Positions 48,565 through 58,656 of a DNA stretch of 64,000 nucleotides are shown one piece after another. The DNA lies in the NCBI GenBank assembly GCA_963708865.1, contig CAVPUC010000004.1, forward strand, positions 310,001 through 374,000, read 5' to 3'. Both the position numbers and the translations under genes were made by a program. The DNA is from DAIDKA01 sp963708865. GTDB lineage: Bacteria > Pseudomonadota > Gammaproteobacteria > Steroidobacterales > Steroidobacteraceae. The notes under the pieces were generated by a model. The model was not told where the DNA came from. It did not search any database and saw nothing but the letters and a program-made list of their open reading frames with translations. The first letter of the stretch is position 1; each line of letters begins with the position of its first letter.

Positions 48565-50888
48565 TCATGTAGCTTTGCCAAACCAGCGCCCCGGAAGGGG
48601 ACCCACCGCTGCGCGGCCGACTACTCGAGTGGTCGCGGGACGCGGCTCGAGGCGGTCGATTTTGCGCGGCCACCCACGCCGCAGAACGCTGCCGCGCTGC
48701 GCACGTTGACCCCGGTATTCCTTGAGCTCCGACCACTCCAGGGTCTTGCACTGCTCAGCGCTCCACAGCAGCAGGGCCGCGCCCTTGGGCACCACCGTAA
48801 TAGCGGCCAGGAACTCCTCCCGGGTGGCGAGCTTCTTGCTGCTTATGTCGTACAGCTTGTTGCCCTTGCCGCGCGGCATTTCCGGGACGTCAGCTACCGG
48901 AAAGACCAGCAGCTTGCCTTCGTTGCTGACGGCGGCCACCAGCGCATCCGCTCCCGGCACCAGGGCCGGCGGCAGCACCAAGGCGGCCTCCGGCACATTG
49001 AGCACGGTCTTGCCGGCGCGCCGGTCGGTGACCAGATCCTTGAAGCGCGCCGTGAAGCCGTAGCCGGCGTCGGTGGCGAGCAGCCACAGGTCATCGCTTT
49101 CACCCAGCATGACGCCGGCGAAGCGCGCCCCGTCCGGCGGGTTCAGCCGACCCGACAGCGGCTCACCCTGACCGCGTGCCGAGGGCAGTGAGTGCGCCGG
49201 CAAGCGTGTAGGTGCGCCCGGTGCTGTCGATGAACACGGCGTTCTGCAGGCTGCGGCCTTTGGCCGCGCTTTGGAAGGCATCACCGGCCTTGTAGGACAG
49301 GGTCAGGGGATCGATGTCGTGACCCTTCGCCGAGCGCGCGAAGCCGCCGGTGGACAAGCACCACCGTCACCGGTTCGTTGGCGATCAGCGTGGTCTCATC
49401 GATGGCCTGCGCCGCCTCGCGCTCGACGATCTTGGTGCGCCGCTCATCGCCGTGTTTTTCCATGTCGGCGCGAATCTCGCCTGCGACCAGCCGCCGCAGC
49501 TTCGCCTTGCTCGCCAAGCAGCGCCTCGATTTCCGCGCGCTCTTCCGCCAAGCGACTTCTGCTCCTCGCGGATCTTCATCTCCTCGAGCTTGGCCAGATG
49601 CCGCAGCCGCGTGTTGAGGATCTCCTCGGTCTGCTCCTCGGAGAGCTTGAAGCGCTTCATCAGCACCGGCTTCGGCTCATCCTCGCGGCGGATGATGCGG
49701 ATCACCTCATCGAGGTTCAGGAAGGCGATCAGCAGTCCCTCGAGGATATGCAGCCGCCGATTGACCTTGTCGAGGCGGTACTGCAGGCGCCGCGTCACCG
49801 TCGCGATCCGGAACTCGAGCCACTCGGACAGCACCTCGCGCAGTGCCATGACGCGCGGACGACCGTCCAGGGCGATGATGTTCAGGTTGACGCGATAGTT
49901 GCGTTCCAGGTCCGTGGTCGCGAACAGATGCTTCATCACCTCATCAAGATCGACGCGGTTGGAGCGCGGCACGATCACCAGCCGCGTCGCATTCTCGTGG
50001 TCGGACTCATCGCGCAGGTCCTCCACCATCGGCAGCTTCTTCGCCCGCATCTGCTCGGCGATCTGCTCGATCACCTTGGTGGGCGAGACCTGCCAGGGGA
50101 AGGCGTTCACGACGACGTTGCCGTCCTCGATGACGTAGGTCGCGCGGGCCTTGAAGCTGCCCACGCCTTTTTCATAGAACTCTTTCAGATCGGCCCGCGG
50201 CGAGATGATCTCCGCGCCCGTGGGCAGATCCGGGCCCTTGATGAATTTCATCAGCTGAGCGGTGGTGGCCTCGGGCTCCTCCAGCAGATGCATGCAGGCG
50301 TTGGCGACCTCACGCAGGTTGTGCGGCGGGATATCGGTGGCCATGCCCACGGCGATGCCGGTGGTGCCGTTCAACAGCAGATTCGGCAGACGCGCCGGCA
50401 GGAACACCGGCTCCTCCAGCGTGCCATCGAAGTTCGGCGCCCAGTCCACGGTGCCACTGCCCAACTCCCCGAGCAGCACCTCGGCATAGCGGGTGAGCTT
50501 GGCCTCGGTATAGCGCATGGCCGCGAATGACTTCGGGTCATCCTGCGAGCCCCAGTTGCCCTGCCCGTCCACGATCGGATAGCGATAGGCGAACGGCTGC
50601 GCCATCAGCACCATGGCCTCGTAGCAGGCGCTGTCGCCGTGCGGATGGAACTTGCCGATGACATCGCCGACGGTGCGCGCCGACTTCTTGTATTTGTTGA
50701 CCGCCGCAAGCCCCAGCTCGCTCATGGCGTAGATGATGCGTCGCTGCACGGGCTTGAGCCCATCGCCGAGCGCCGGGCAGCGCCCGATCGAGAATCACGT
50801 ACATCGAGTAATCGAGGTAAGCCTTCTCGGTGAAGGTGCGCAGCGGCTGGCGCTCAACGCCTTCGAAATTCAGTTCCTGATCCTGCAT
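48565..50888 (-). CDS. parC: DNA topoisomerase IV subunit A (frameshifted)
   Basis: Catalytic subunit that decatenates chromosomes. RTFTEKAYLDYSMYVI starts the winged-helix domain; KKSARTVGDVIGKFHPHGD and the active-site Tyr in FAAMRYTEAKL follow; then GIAVGMATDIPPHN and the coiled-coil tower. The C-terminal beta-propeller region (GESDDLWLLATDAGYGF, NEGKLLVFPV) is shortened, as in ParC and unlike GyrA with its GyrA-box. Indels near 50770, 49545, 49500, 49355 and 49185. About 774 residues. Starts 4 bp after parE. Confidence 0.94.
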
Positions 50889-50892
50889 GGCT

Positions 50893-52791
50893 TACACCTG
50901 AATCTCGGCCAGATTGCCCTTGCTTTCCAGCCACTCGCGCCGATCGCCGGCGCGCTTCTTGGCGAGCAGCATGTCCATGAGCTGGTCGGTGTTGTCGCCG
51001 GCATCGATGGTCAGCTGCACGAGCCTGCGGGTGCGCGGATCGATGGTGGTCTCGCGCAGCTGCGACGGGATTCATCTCGCCCAAGCCCTTGAAGCGCGTG
51101 AACGTCGGTCGGCTGCGCGGATTTTCCTTGGCGATACGCGCGAGCGTCTGATCGCGCTCGACATCATCGAGGGCGTAGTAGATCTGCTTGCCCGCATCGA
51201 TGCGGTACAGCGGCGGCATGGCCACGTAGACATGGCCGCCGCTGACCAGCGGCCGGTAGTGCCGCAGAAACAGCGCACACAGCAGCGTCGCGATGTGCAG
51301 TCCGTCGGAGTCGGCGTCCGCGAGGATGCAGATCTTGTGGTAGCGCAGCTGGCTCACATCGGCGGAGCCCGGCTCGACCCCCAAGCGCGACGCTGATGTT
51401 GTGCACTTCCTCGGAGGAGCCGATCGAGCGCCGGATTCCAACTCCCAGGTGTTCAGGATCTTGCCGCGCAGCGGCATGATGGCCTGGAACTCGCGCTCGC
51501 GCGCCTGCTTGGCGCTGCCGCCGGCGGAATCGCCCTCCACCAGGAACAGCTCCGAGCGGCGCGGCTCCTGACTGGTGCAGTCGGCGAGCTTGCCCGGCAG
51601 CGCCGGGCCGCCGGAGATGCGCTTGCGCACCACGCGCTGGGCGGCGCGCGCCCGCTCCTGAGCGTTGGCAATGGCGAACTGCGCGATGCGCTCGCCGGCA
51701 TCGGCATGGCCGTTCAGCCACAACGCCATGGAGTCGCGCACAAAGGCCTCGACCACGCCGGCCGCATCCCGCGAGGCCAGCCGCTCCTTCATCTGGCCGG
51801 CGAACTGCGGCTCGCGGATCTTCAACGACAGCACGTAACAGCACTTGTCCCAGACATCCTCGGGCGTGAGCTTGATGCCGCGCGGCACCAGATTGCGGAA
51901 TTCGCAGAACTCGCGCACCGCCTGCGCGAGGCCCGAACGCAAGCCGTTGACGTGCGTGCCGCCCTCGGAGGTCGGAATCAGGTTCACGTAGCTTTCGCCG
52001 AACACGGCCGAAATGTTCGGCGCCCACAGCAGTGCATAGCCGACGGCGTCGGCCTCATCCTCGCGTGCCGCCGTGATGGGTTCGGCGGGCAGGCGCTCGG
52101 TGGACTCCAGCTCCTCCATCAGGTAGGCGCCCAGGTCGCCGCTGTAGAACCACTCGTCCTTCTCGCCGGTGGCCTCGTTGGTGAAGGTGATGCGCAGGCC
52201 CGCGCACAGCACCGCTTTCGCCTTGAGCGTGTGGCGCAGCTGCGCCACCGAGAACTTGTCCGAATCGAAGAACTTCGGATCCGGCCAGAAGCGCACGGTG
52301 GTGCCGGTATTGCGCTGGCCGACCGTGCCGATCACGGCAAGCTTCGCGTGCACCTTGCCGTCCTTGAAGGAGATGCGGTATTCCTTGCCGCCGCGCCGGA
52401 TGGTGCAGTCGAGGTGGCTGGACAGCGCGTTGACCACCGACACGCCCACGCCATGCAGGCCGCCGGAGAACTTGTAGGCCGCTTTTTCCGAGAACTTTCC
52501 GCCGGCATGCAACCGGGTGAGGATCACCTCGGCGCCGCTGACCTTCTCCTCGGGATGGATGTCCACCGGCATGCCACGGCCATTGTCGGTGACCTCAAGC
52601 GAGCCGTCCTTGAACAGCGTGACATCGATCTGGGTGCAGTAACCCGAAGTGGCCTCATCGACGCTGTTGTCGAGCACCTCATGGGCCAGGTGGTTGGGCC
52701 GCGAGGTGTGCGTGTACATGCCCGGGCGGCGACGCACGGGTTCCAAGCCGGAGAGGACTTCAATATCTGAGGCTGTGTAGCTTTGGCTCAT
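50893..52791 (-). CDS. parE: DNA topoisomerase IV subunit B (frameshifted)
   Basis: ATPase subunit of topoisomerase IV. GHKL motifs: EVLDNSVDEATSG, VTDNGRGMPVDIHPEEK, FSGGLHGVGVSVVNALS. Toprim: ELFLVEGDSAGGSAKQAR and ILADADSDGLHIATLL. Two compensating indels at about 51380-51435 garble a short segment (should include EEVHNISVALG), and another near 51070 displaces the C-terminus, which restored ends in LESKGNLAEIQV. About 633 residues, the ParE length (GyrB is longer by its insertion). Confidence 0.94.
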
Positions 52792-52877
52792 CGCTTTGCT
52801 GAATGGATTCGCGAAACGGCTAAGGCGCCGCCCACGGGTGGCGCGATCTTAGCAGACGATCAGGGGCAGGCCCCTCG

Positions 52878-53462
52878 TCAGTTCAGATCGCCCAGGAGTG
52901 AGGCGCGCAGGCGCGGGCTCACCGGCTCGACCGCATGCCGGTAGCGCTCGTGAGCGACGCCGGCACCCAATGCAGCGCCGCTCTTCAGCGCCGCGCGCAT
53001 CGCGGCATTGAGCTCAAAGCGCAGGAAATGCACCGCGGAGGTCTTCTCGTCGTTCTCGCGCGGCAGGTCCTCATCGGCGATGGCGAAGGTCTTCTCGAAG
53101 CCCGCGACCTGCACCCAGCAGCGCGCTTCGACGCCGCGCAGCACGGCCAGCTGCTCGCGCCGCACCTCGCTGTCGGGAAATTCCAGAAGCAGCGTCGCCT
53201 TCCAGTTGCTGCCATCGGGAATCAGCGGATTGTAGGACTCGAGCTCCTCTTGAATGCCCTGCGGCTCGAACACCTTCTCGGCGCGCAGCATCTCCTGGAT
53301 CTGGTACTGGATGGTGAGGCGATCTTCAAAACACCAGGTCATGTTGGGTCCCACCGCCAGGCGCCGGTGACTTTTGTGCTCGAGCACCTGCGTCCGGAAC
53401 TCGTTGCGCCGGCGAGCGTACTGCTCGAGGCTGAAGAGTTGCTCCACGGTCAGCTTTTCCAT
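52878..53462 (-). CDS. DUF3501 family protein
   Basis: 194 residues, intact, soluble. The family has no defined function but is known to occur with a heterodisulfide-reductase-like Fe-S protein and a rubrerythrin, exactly the two genes upstream here, which supports the assignment. Visible features: N-terminal LFSLEQYARRRNEFRTQV, FEDRLTIQYQIQEMLRAEKVFE, and a C-terminal HFLRFELNAAMRAALKSGA. No metal-binding cysteine cluster. Third gene of the operon, 12 bp after its neighbour; a role in oxidative-stress defence is inferred from context. Confidence 0.85.
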   Translation of the reverse strand: MEKLTVEQLFSLEQYARRRNEFRTQVLEHKSHRRLAVGPNMTWCFEDRLTIQYQIQEMLRAEKVFEPQGIQEELESYNPLIPDGSNWKATLLLEFPDSEVRREQLAVLRGVEARCWVQVAGFEKTFAIADEDLPRENDEKTSAVHFLRFELNAAMRAALKSGAALGAGVAHERYRHAVEPVSPRLRASLLGDLN

Positions 53463-53474
53463 CCGTTCGATCCT

Positions 53475-54845
53475 TCAAATTCCGTAGGCGAGCCGCAACA
53501 GCTTCAGCGGGTGTTCGGGCCCCGCACCTTGCGGCATCAGGCTTTCGATCTGGTGGCCCGCCATGGGGCAATCGCTGCTGTAGTGGGCGGCCGCCGCATT
53601 CTGCACCCGGGTCGCCACGGGTTTGCCGATCTTCACGGAGGCGGCGCGGAATTCCTGTTTGACGGCGTAGGTGCCGTCATGCCCGGAGCAGCGCTCGATC
53701 ACATCGACCGTGGTGTCGGGCACCAGGCGCAGCACATCGCGGGTCTTCAAGCCGATGTTCTGCACCCGCAGGTGACACGGCACGTGGTAGCTGACCTTGC
53801 CGAGCGAGGTCTTGAAGTCAGTCTTGAGCCTGCCGCCCTTGTGCCACAGCATCAGGTACTCGAACGGATCATAGATGCGCGCCGCCACCGCCTGCACCTG
53901 CGGATCCTCCGGAAACATCAGCGGCAGTTCCTGCTTGAACATGAGCACACAGCTTGGGATCGGCGCGACGATGTCGAAGCCCGCCGCGATCACCGCGAGC
54001 AATTGCGGGATGTTCTCTTCCTTGTAGGCTGCCACCGTCTTCAGATCCCCGAGCTCCAGGCGCGGCATGCCGCAGCAGCGCTCCTGGGGTACCAGGCGCA
54101 CCGGGATGTCGTTGTGGTTGAACACCGCGACCAGGTCGGTTGCGAGCTGCGGCTCGTTGCGATTGCCATAGCAGGTCGTGAACAACGCCACCTGTCCCCG
54201 TAGCTCCTCCCGCAGCGCCGGCGCCGGACCTGCGGGCGGCGCGGCGGGCAGCGGCCCGTTCAGCGCCGAGAGGCGCTCACGGGCGGTACGGGAATGAAAT
54301 TCGGGCAATGGCGCATCGCGGGCGACGCCCAGGGTCTTCTCCAGCACCACGCGCGCGGGCTTGAATCGATTGACGGCGTTCACCACCTCGGCGACCACCG
54401 GAATGCCGGCAATCCGTCCCACCGCTTCGGTGGAGGCCAGCAGCCGATCGCGCACGCTGAAGCCTTCCTGCCCGGCATGCAGGGCCTTGGCGCGCAGCAT
54501 CAGGTGCGGGAAATCGACCGCCCAGGGGTGCGGCGGCACATACGGACACTTGGTCATGAAGCACATGTCACACAGGTAACAGTGGTCCACGACCTCCCAA
54601 TATACGGCTCTGTCGACCGCCTCGAGCTCCCCCTTCGCGGTGGCGTCGATGGCATCGAACAGGGTCGGGAAGGACTGGCACAGGCTGAAGCAACGCCGAC
54701 AGCCGTGGCAGATATCGAAGACGCGGTCGAGTTCCTTGGTCAGTGCCGCTTCGTTGTAGAAATCCGGATTGCGCCAGTCGATGGGGTGACGGGTCGGCGC
54801 CTCGAGACTGCCTTCCCGGCCGCCGGTGGGAGCGTTGCTCATCAA
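53475..54845 (-). CDS. Heterodisulfide-reductase/GlpC-like Fe-S oxidoreductase subunit
   Basis: 456 residues. Two 4Fe-4S ferredoxin motifs: Cys46/49/52/56 (CHGCRRCFSLC) and Cys89/92/95/100 (CYLCDMCFMTKC), followed by two CCG-type cysteine-rich domains (RCCGMPRLE; RCSGHDGTY and a later SDCPMAG). This is the GlpC/HdrD layout of electron-transfer subunits, but no flavoprotein partner gene is adjacent. Middle gene of the rubrerythrin - Fe-S - DUF3501 operon, so it may pass electrons to rubrerythrin (inference). ATG at 54845 or 54842. Confidence 0.88.
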   Translation of the reverse strand: MMSNAPTGGREGSLEAPTRHPIDWRNPDFYNEAALTKELDRVFDICHGCRRCFSLCQSFPTLFDAIDATAKGELEAVDRAVYWEVVDHCYLCDMCFMTKCPYVPPHPWAVDFPHLMLRAKALHAGQEGFSVRDRLLASTEAVGRIAGIPVVAEVVNAVNRFKPARVVLEKTLGVARDAPLPEFHSRTARERLSALNGPLPAAPPAGPAPALREELRGQVALFTTCYGNRNEPQLATDLVAVFNHNDIPVRLVPQERCCGMPRLELGDLKTVAAYKEENIPQLLAVIAAGFDIVAPIPSCVLMFKQELPLMFPEDPQVQAVAARIYDPFEYLMLWHKGGRLKTDFKTSLGKVSYHVPCHLRVQNIGLKTRDVLRLVPDTTVDVIERCSGHDGTYAVKQEFRAASVKIGKPVATRVQNAAAAHYSSDCPMAGHQIESLMPQGAGPEHPLKLLRLAYGI

Positions 54846-54917
54846 AATCCTTGGGGATTGCGGCCAGCACGGACGCCGGAACCGGCCGATGGACCGGTTC
54901 CGGCGCCACCGTGTCGA

Positions 54918-55331
54918 TCAGATCGAGTCCAGCGCCTTCTGGAACCGATTGGCGTGCGAGCGTTCCGCCTTGGCGAGCGTCTCGAACCAGTCCGCGATCT
55001 CGGCAAAGCCTTCTTCGCGGGCCGACTTGGCCATGCCCGGATACATGTCCGAGTACTCATGGGTCTCACCGGCAATGGCGGCCTTGAGATTCAGCTTGGT
55101 TTCGCCGATGGGCAGGCCGGTGGCCGGATCGCCCACGGCCTCCAGATACTCCAGATGGCCATGGGCATGGCCGGTCTCGCCCTCCGCCGTGGAACGGAAC
55201 ACCGCCGATACGTCGTTGTAGCCTTCAACGTCCGCCTTTGATGCGAAATACAGGTAACGGCGATTCGCCTGGGATTCCCCGGCAAACGCCTCCTTCAAAT
55301 TGGTCTCGGTCTTGCTGCCCTTGAGGTTCAC
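54918..55331 (-). CDS. Rubrerythrin-type diiron protein without rubredoxin domain
   Basis: 137-residue ferritin-like protein. The four diiron motifs are EAFAGESQANRRY, TAEGETGHAHGH, AIAGETHEYSDMY and AKAERSHANRF. The C-terminal rubredoxin Fe(Cys)4 domain of classic rubrerythrin is absent, so electrons for peroxide reduction must come from a separate carrier, perhaps the Fe-S protein next to it. GTG start at 55331 with AGGAG eight bases upstream. First gene of its operon, with promoter and operator-like palindrome just upstream. Confidence 0.92.
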   Translation of the reverse strand: MNLKGSKTETNLKEAFAGESQANRRYLYFASKADVEGYNDVSAVFRSTAEGETGHAHGHLEYLEAVGDPATGLPIGETKLNLKAAIAGETHEYSDMYPGMAKSAREEGFAEIADWFETLAKAERSHANRFQKALDSI

Positions 55332-55378
55332 GGGTGGTCTCCTGCGAAGGTGGTGCGATAATCGCTTGGAATAGTCGA

Positions 55379-55395
55379 ATTAGACTGGGTCTAAT
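55379..55395. promoter_or_regulatory. 17-bp operator-like palindrome at the rubrerythrin promoter
   Basis: ATTAGAC-TGG-GTCTAAT, two perfect 7-bp arms around a 3-base centre. On the rubrerythrin strand it begins right after the predicted -10 box, covering about +1 to +17, where a bound repressor would block transcription. I cannot name the regulator; the size and position would suit a dimeric winged-helix or Rrf2-type repressor. Confidence 0.7.
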
Positions 55396-55402
55396 ATGCT
55401 TA

Positions 55403-55431
55403 ACTTTATTCGCCCATCGGGGCACCGTCAA
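55403..55431 (-). promoter_or_regulatory. Predicted sigma-70 promoter of the rubrerythrin operon
   Basis: On the minus strand: TTGACG, a 17-base spacer, then TAAAGT. The -35 is five of six, the -10 four of six. The predicted start lies about 65 bases before the GTG. The box lies back-to-back with the xseB promoter, with only 5 bp between the two -35 elements. Confidence 0.6.
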
Positions 55432-55436
55432 CGGCT

Positions 55437-55464
55437 TTGACCCGTCGAGCCGGCACTGTATAAG
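55437..55464 (+). promoter_or_regulatory. Predicted sigma-70 promoter of xseB-dxs-folE2
   Basis: TTGACC, a 16-base spacer, then TATAAG. The predicted start near 55471 leaves a leader of about 11 bases to the ATG at 55482, or about 29 to the ATG at 55500, which favours the latter start for xseB. Confidence 0.65.
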
Positions 55465-55481
55465 GTGCAATCGGTACGCGC

Positions 55482-55760
55482 ATGACAGTCGAGAATCGCA
55501 TGGCCGCAGAACAAACCCCGCTGGATTTCGAGCGCTCGCTGGCTGAGCTCGAGACCCTGGTTGAGCATCTGGAGAAAGGCGACCTGCCGCTGGATGACGC
55601 CCTGAAGTTCTTCGAACGGGGTGTTGCCCTGACGCGTCAGTGCCAGAGTGCCCTGAAGGCCGCCCAGCAAAAGGTGGAAATATTGCTGACCAACAGCGCG
55701 ACCGCGGATCCGGAACCCTTCACCGAAGGCGCCGAAGCGGCGCTGGCTTCAGCGCCCTAA
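55482..55760 (+). CDS. xseB: Exodeoxyribonuclease VII small subunit
   Basis: Small helical subunit that pairs with XseA for single-strand DNA degradation. DFERSLAELETLVEHLEKGDLPLDDAL and FERGVALTRQCQSAL are the family signature. ATG at 55482 gives 92 residues; the in-frame ATG at 55500 gives 86, closer to the usual length and with a better leader. Upstream of dxs as in many gammaproteobacteria, but ispA, normally between them, is in the hopanoid locus. Confidence 0.93.
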   Translation: MTVENRMAAEQTPLDFERSLAELETLVEHLEKGDLPLDDALKFFERGVALTRQCQSALKAAQQKVEILLTNSATADPEPFTEGAEAALASAP

Positions 55761-55898
55761 GCCCCTGCTAAGCCCATCGCACCAAGCATTGCGGCGGTTC
55801 CTTGAACCCGGCCGATACCCTATACCTGTTGCACTGGTTAGACTTGGGCGTCCGTGCCCCTGTGCGCGGGACGCTACAGAGGTCATAAAGTTCACCCC

Positions 55899-57804
55899 AT
55901 GCCCAAGCCCGAAGGCACCTATCCCCTGCTGACCGGCATCGAGTCCCCGGCGGACCTGCGCCGTCTGGCGGCCGGCAAATTGCCGGAACTGGCGGCGGAA
56001 CTGCGCGAATTCCTGATCCAAAGCGTCAGCACCCGCGGTGGCCACTTTGCGGCGGGGCTGGGCACGGTGGAGCTGACGATCGCCCTTCACTATGTCTACA
56101 ACACCCCGATCGACCAGCTGGTCTGGGACGTGGGCCACCAAGCCTACCCGCACAAGGTGCTGACCGGTCGCCGCGACCGGCTGCACACCATCAAGCAGCG
56201 CGGCGGCCTCGCCCCCTTCCCGACGCCGGCCGAAAGCGAATACGACACCTTCACCGTGGGCCATTCGAGCACCTCGGTGAGTGCAGCCCTGGGGATGGCG
56301 ATCGCAGCCGCCCAACAGGGCAGCGACCGGCGTGCCGTCGCCGTCATCGGCGATGGCGCGATGACGGCCGGCATGGCCTTCGAGGCGCTCTGCCACGCCG
56401 GATCCCTGCCCAATGATCTGCTGGTGGTGCTCAACGACAACGAGATGTCGATCTCCGAGAACGTCGGCGCGCTGTCCAATTACCTGGCGCGGGTGCTATC
56501 CGGACGGTTTTATTCGCATCTGCGCGATCGCGGCAAGAAAGTTTTGGCGCCAATGCCCACGGTATGGGAACTGGCGCGCCGTTCCGAGGAACATATGAAG
56601 GGCATGGTGTTGCCCGGCACGATGTTCGAGGAGATGGGCTTTAACTACATCGGTCCCGTGGACGGGCACGACCTGAAGGCCTTGGTTACGACTTTGAAGA
56701 ACGTCAAGCAGTTGAAAGGCCCGCAGTTCCTGCACGTCGTCACGCGCAAGGGCAAGGGCTACGCCCCCGCCGAGGCCGATCCGATCAAGTGGCACGGGCC
56801 CGGCCCGTTCGACCCGCGCAGCGGCACCATCTTCAAGGAAAAGAGCCAGGGACCCTCCTACTCCCAGGTGTTCGGCCAGTGGCTGTGCGACATCGCCGCG
56901 ATCGACCCGAAAATCGTCGCGATCACGCCCGCGATGCGCGAAGGCTCGGGCCTGGTCGAGTATTCAAAGCGATTCCCCGGCCGCTATTTCGACGTCGCCA
57001 TCGCCGAGCAGCACGCCGTGACGCTCGCCGCGGGGCTCGCGACGGCCGGCATGAGGCCGGTGGTGGCCATCTATTCGACCTTCCTGCAGCGCGGCTATGA
57101 CCAGCTGATTCACGACGTGGCGCTGCAGAACCTGCCGGTCACCTTCGCCATCGACCGGGCCGGCATGGTCGGCAGCGACGGCGCGACGCATCAGGGCAGC
57201 TTTGACCTTTCATTCATGCGCTGCATCCCCAACATGGTGATCATGGCGCCCGGCCGATGAAGATGAATGCCGCCAGATGCTGTTCACGGCCACCACCGTG
57301 AAGGGGCCGGCCGCCGTGCGCTACCCGCGCGGCGCGGGCCCCGGTGTGACCCCGCTCGCCCAGATGAGCGCCCTGCCCCTGGGTCGCGGCGAAGTGCGCC
57401 GCCAGGGCCGCTCGGGACTGGCGCTGATCGCCGTCGGCTCCATGGTGGCCCCGGCGCAGAAGATCGCCGAACGCCTCGATGCGACGCTGGTGAACCTGCG
57501 ATTCATCAAGCCGATGGACGAGCAGCTGGTGATCGACATTGCGACCCGCCACGGCGCCTTCGTGACGCTCGAGGAGAATGTCGTCGCCGGCGGCGCCGGC
57601 AGCGCCATCGGCGAGCTGCTGGCAACCCAGGACATCCAGGTGCCGCTGCTGCACATCGGAATTCCCGACCGCTTCATCGAACATGGCTCACGCGAGGACT
57701 GTCTTGTGCTCGCGGGCCTCGACGCCGCCTCCTTGAATGCGACCATCGAGCGCTGGTGGGCGCGCCACGCGGCCATCCGCGCGCGCTCGGTCGGAGCGCT
57801 GTAG
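55899..57804 (+). CDS. dxs: 1-deoxy-D-xylulose-5-phosphate synthase (one frameshift)
   Basis: Thiamine-diphosphate enzyme, first step of the MEP pathway, feeding idi and ispA in this window. ThDP motif VIGDGAMTAGMAFEAL with LNDNEMSI, the His of GHQAYPHKVLTGR, and the transketolase core IAEQHAVTLAAGLA. The one indel near 57257 splits MAPGR from DEDECRQML. The C-terminal domain (VTLEENVVAGGAGSAIGELL) is complete. About 635 residues restored. ATG at 55899 starts MPKPEGTYPLL. Stop is followed with no gap by folE2. Confidence 0.95.
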
Positions 57805-58656
57805 ATGAATCCAAAAGCATTCGCCCAGGCGCTCGATACGGGCGCCGACAAGGCGCCGGCGACCATCGGCGTCGAGGATGTGCAGGGGCGCGCCGACACC
57901 CGGCGCATTCCCATCAATCGCGTGGGCATCAAGGACATCACCCATCCGGTGCGGGTCAAGGATCGCGCGAGCGGCGAGCAGCACACCATCGCCACCTTCA
58001 ACATGTACGTGAACCTGCCCCATGACTTCAAGGGCACGCACATGTCGCGCTTCGTCAGCATCCTGAATCAGCACGAGCGCGAGATTTCCGTCGAATCCTT
58101 CCAGAGCATGCTGGAGGAGATGACGGTGCGGCTGGAAGCCAACGCCGGGCACATCGAGATGACATTCCCGTTCTTCGTCACCAAGCGGGCGCCGGTTTCC
58201 GGTGTCGCAAGCGTCATGGATTACAAGGCGAGCCTGCTGGGTGAGCGGCGCGACGGCAAGACCTGCATGTGGATCAGGGTCGTGGTGCCGGTGACGAGCC
58301 TGTGCCCCTGCTCGCGCGACATCTCCAAGTACGGCGCGCACAATCAGCGCTCACACGTGACCATCACCGCAAAGCTGCGGCAGCACATCTGGATCGAGGA
58401 GCTGATCAGCATCGCGGAGTCCGAAGCCTCCAGCGAGCTGTACGGCATCCTCAAACGCACCGATGAGAAATACGTCACCGAGCGGGCCTACGAGAATCCG
58501 AAGTTCGTGGAGGACATCGTGCGCGATGTGGCGGCGCGCCTGAATGCGGAGGAGCGCGTTTCCGCGTATGAGGTGTCGGCGGAGAACTTCGAGTCCATCC
58601 ACAACCATTCGGCCTACGCGCTGATCGAGCGCGACAAGGAAGCGCCGGCGGGCTAG
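57805..58656 (+). CDS. folE2: GTP cyclohydrolase FolE2
   Basis: Type IB GTP cyclohydrolase, first step of folate synthesis, a zinc-independent alternative to FolE. 283 residues, intact. The signature TSLCPCSRDISKYGAHNQRS contains the metal-binding Cys, and the catalytic Glu/His region ENFESIHNHSAYA is at the C-terminus. Its ATG begins on the base after the dxs TAG. The stop codon TAG overlaps the convergent kinase stop in CTAG. Confidence 0.94.
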   Translation: MNPKAFAQALDTGADKAPATIGVEDVQGRADTRRIPINRVGIKDITHPVRVKDRASGEQHTIATFNMYVNLPHDFKGTHMSRFVSILNQHEREISVESFQSMLEEMTVRLEANAGHIEMTFPFFVTKRAPVSGVASVMDYKASLLGERRDGKTCMWIRVVVPVTSLCPCSRDISKYGAHNQRSHVTITAKLRQHIWIEELISIAESEASSELYGILKRTDEKYVTERAYENPKFVEDIVRDVAARLNAEERVSAYEVSAENFESIHNHSAYALIERDKEAPAG

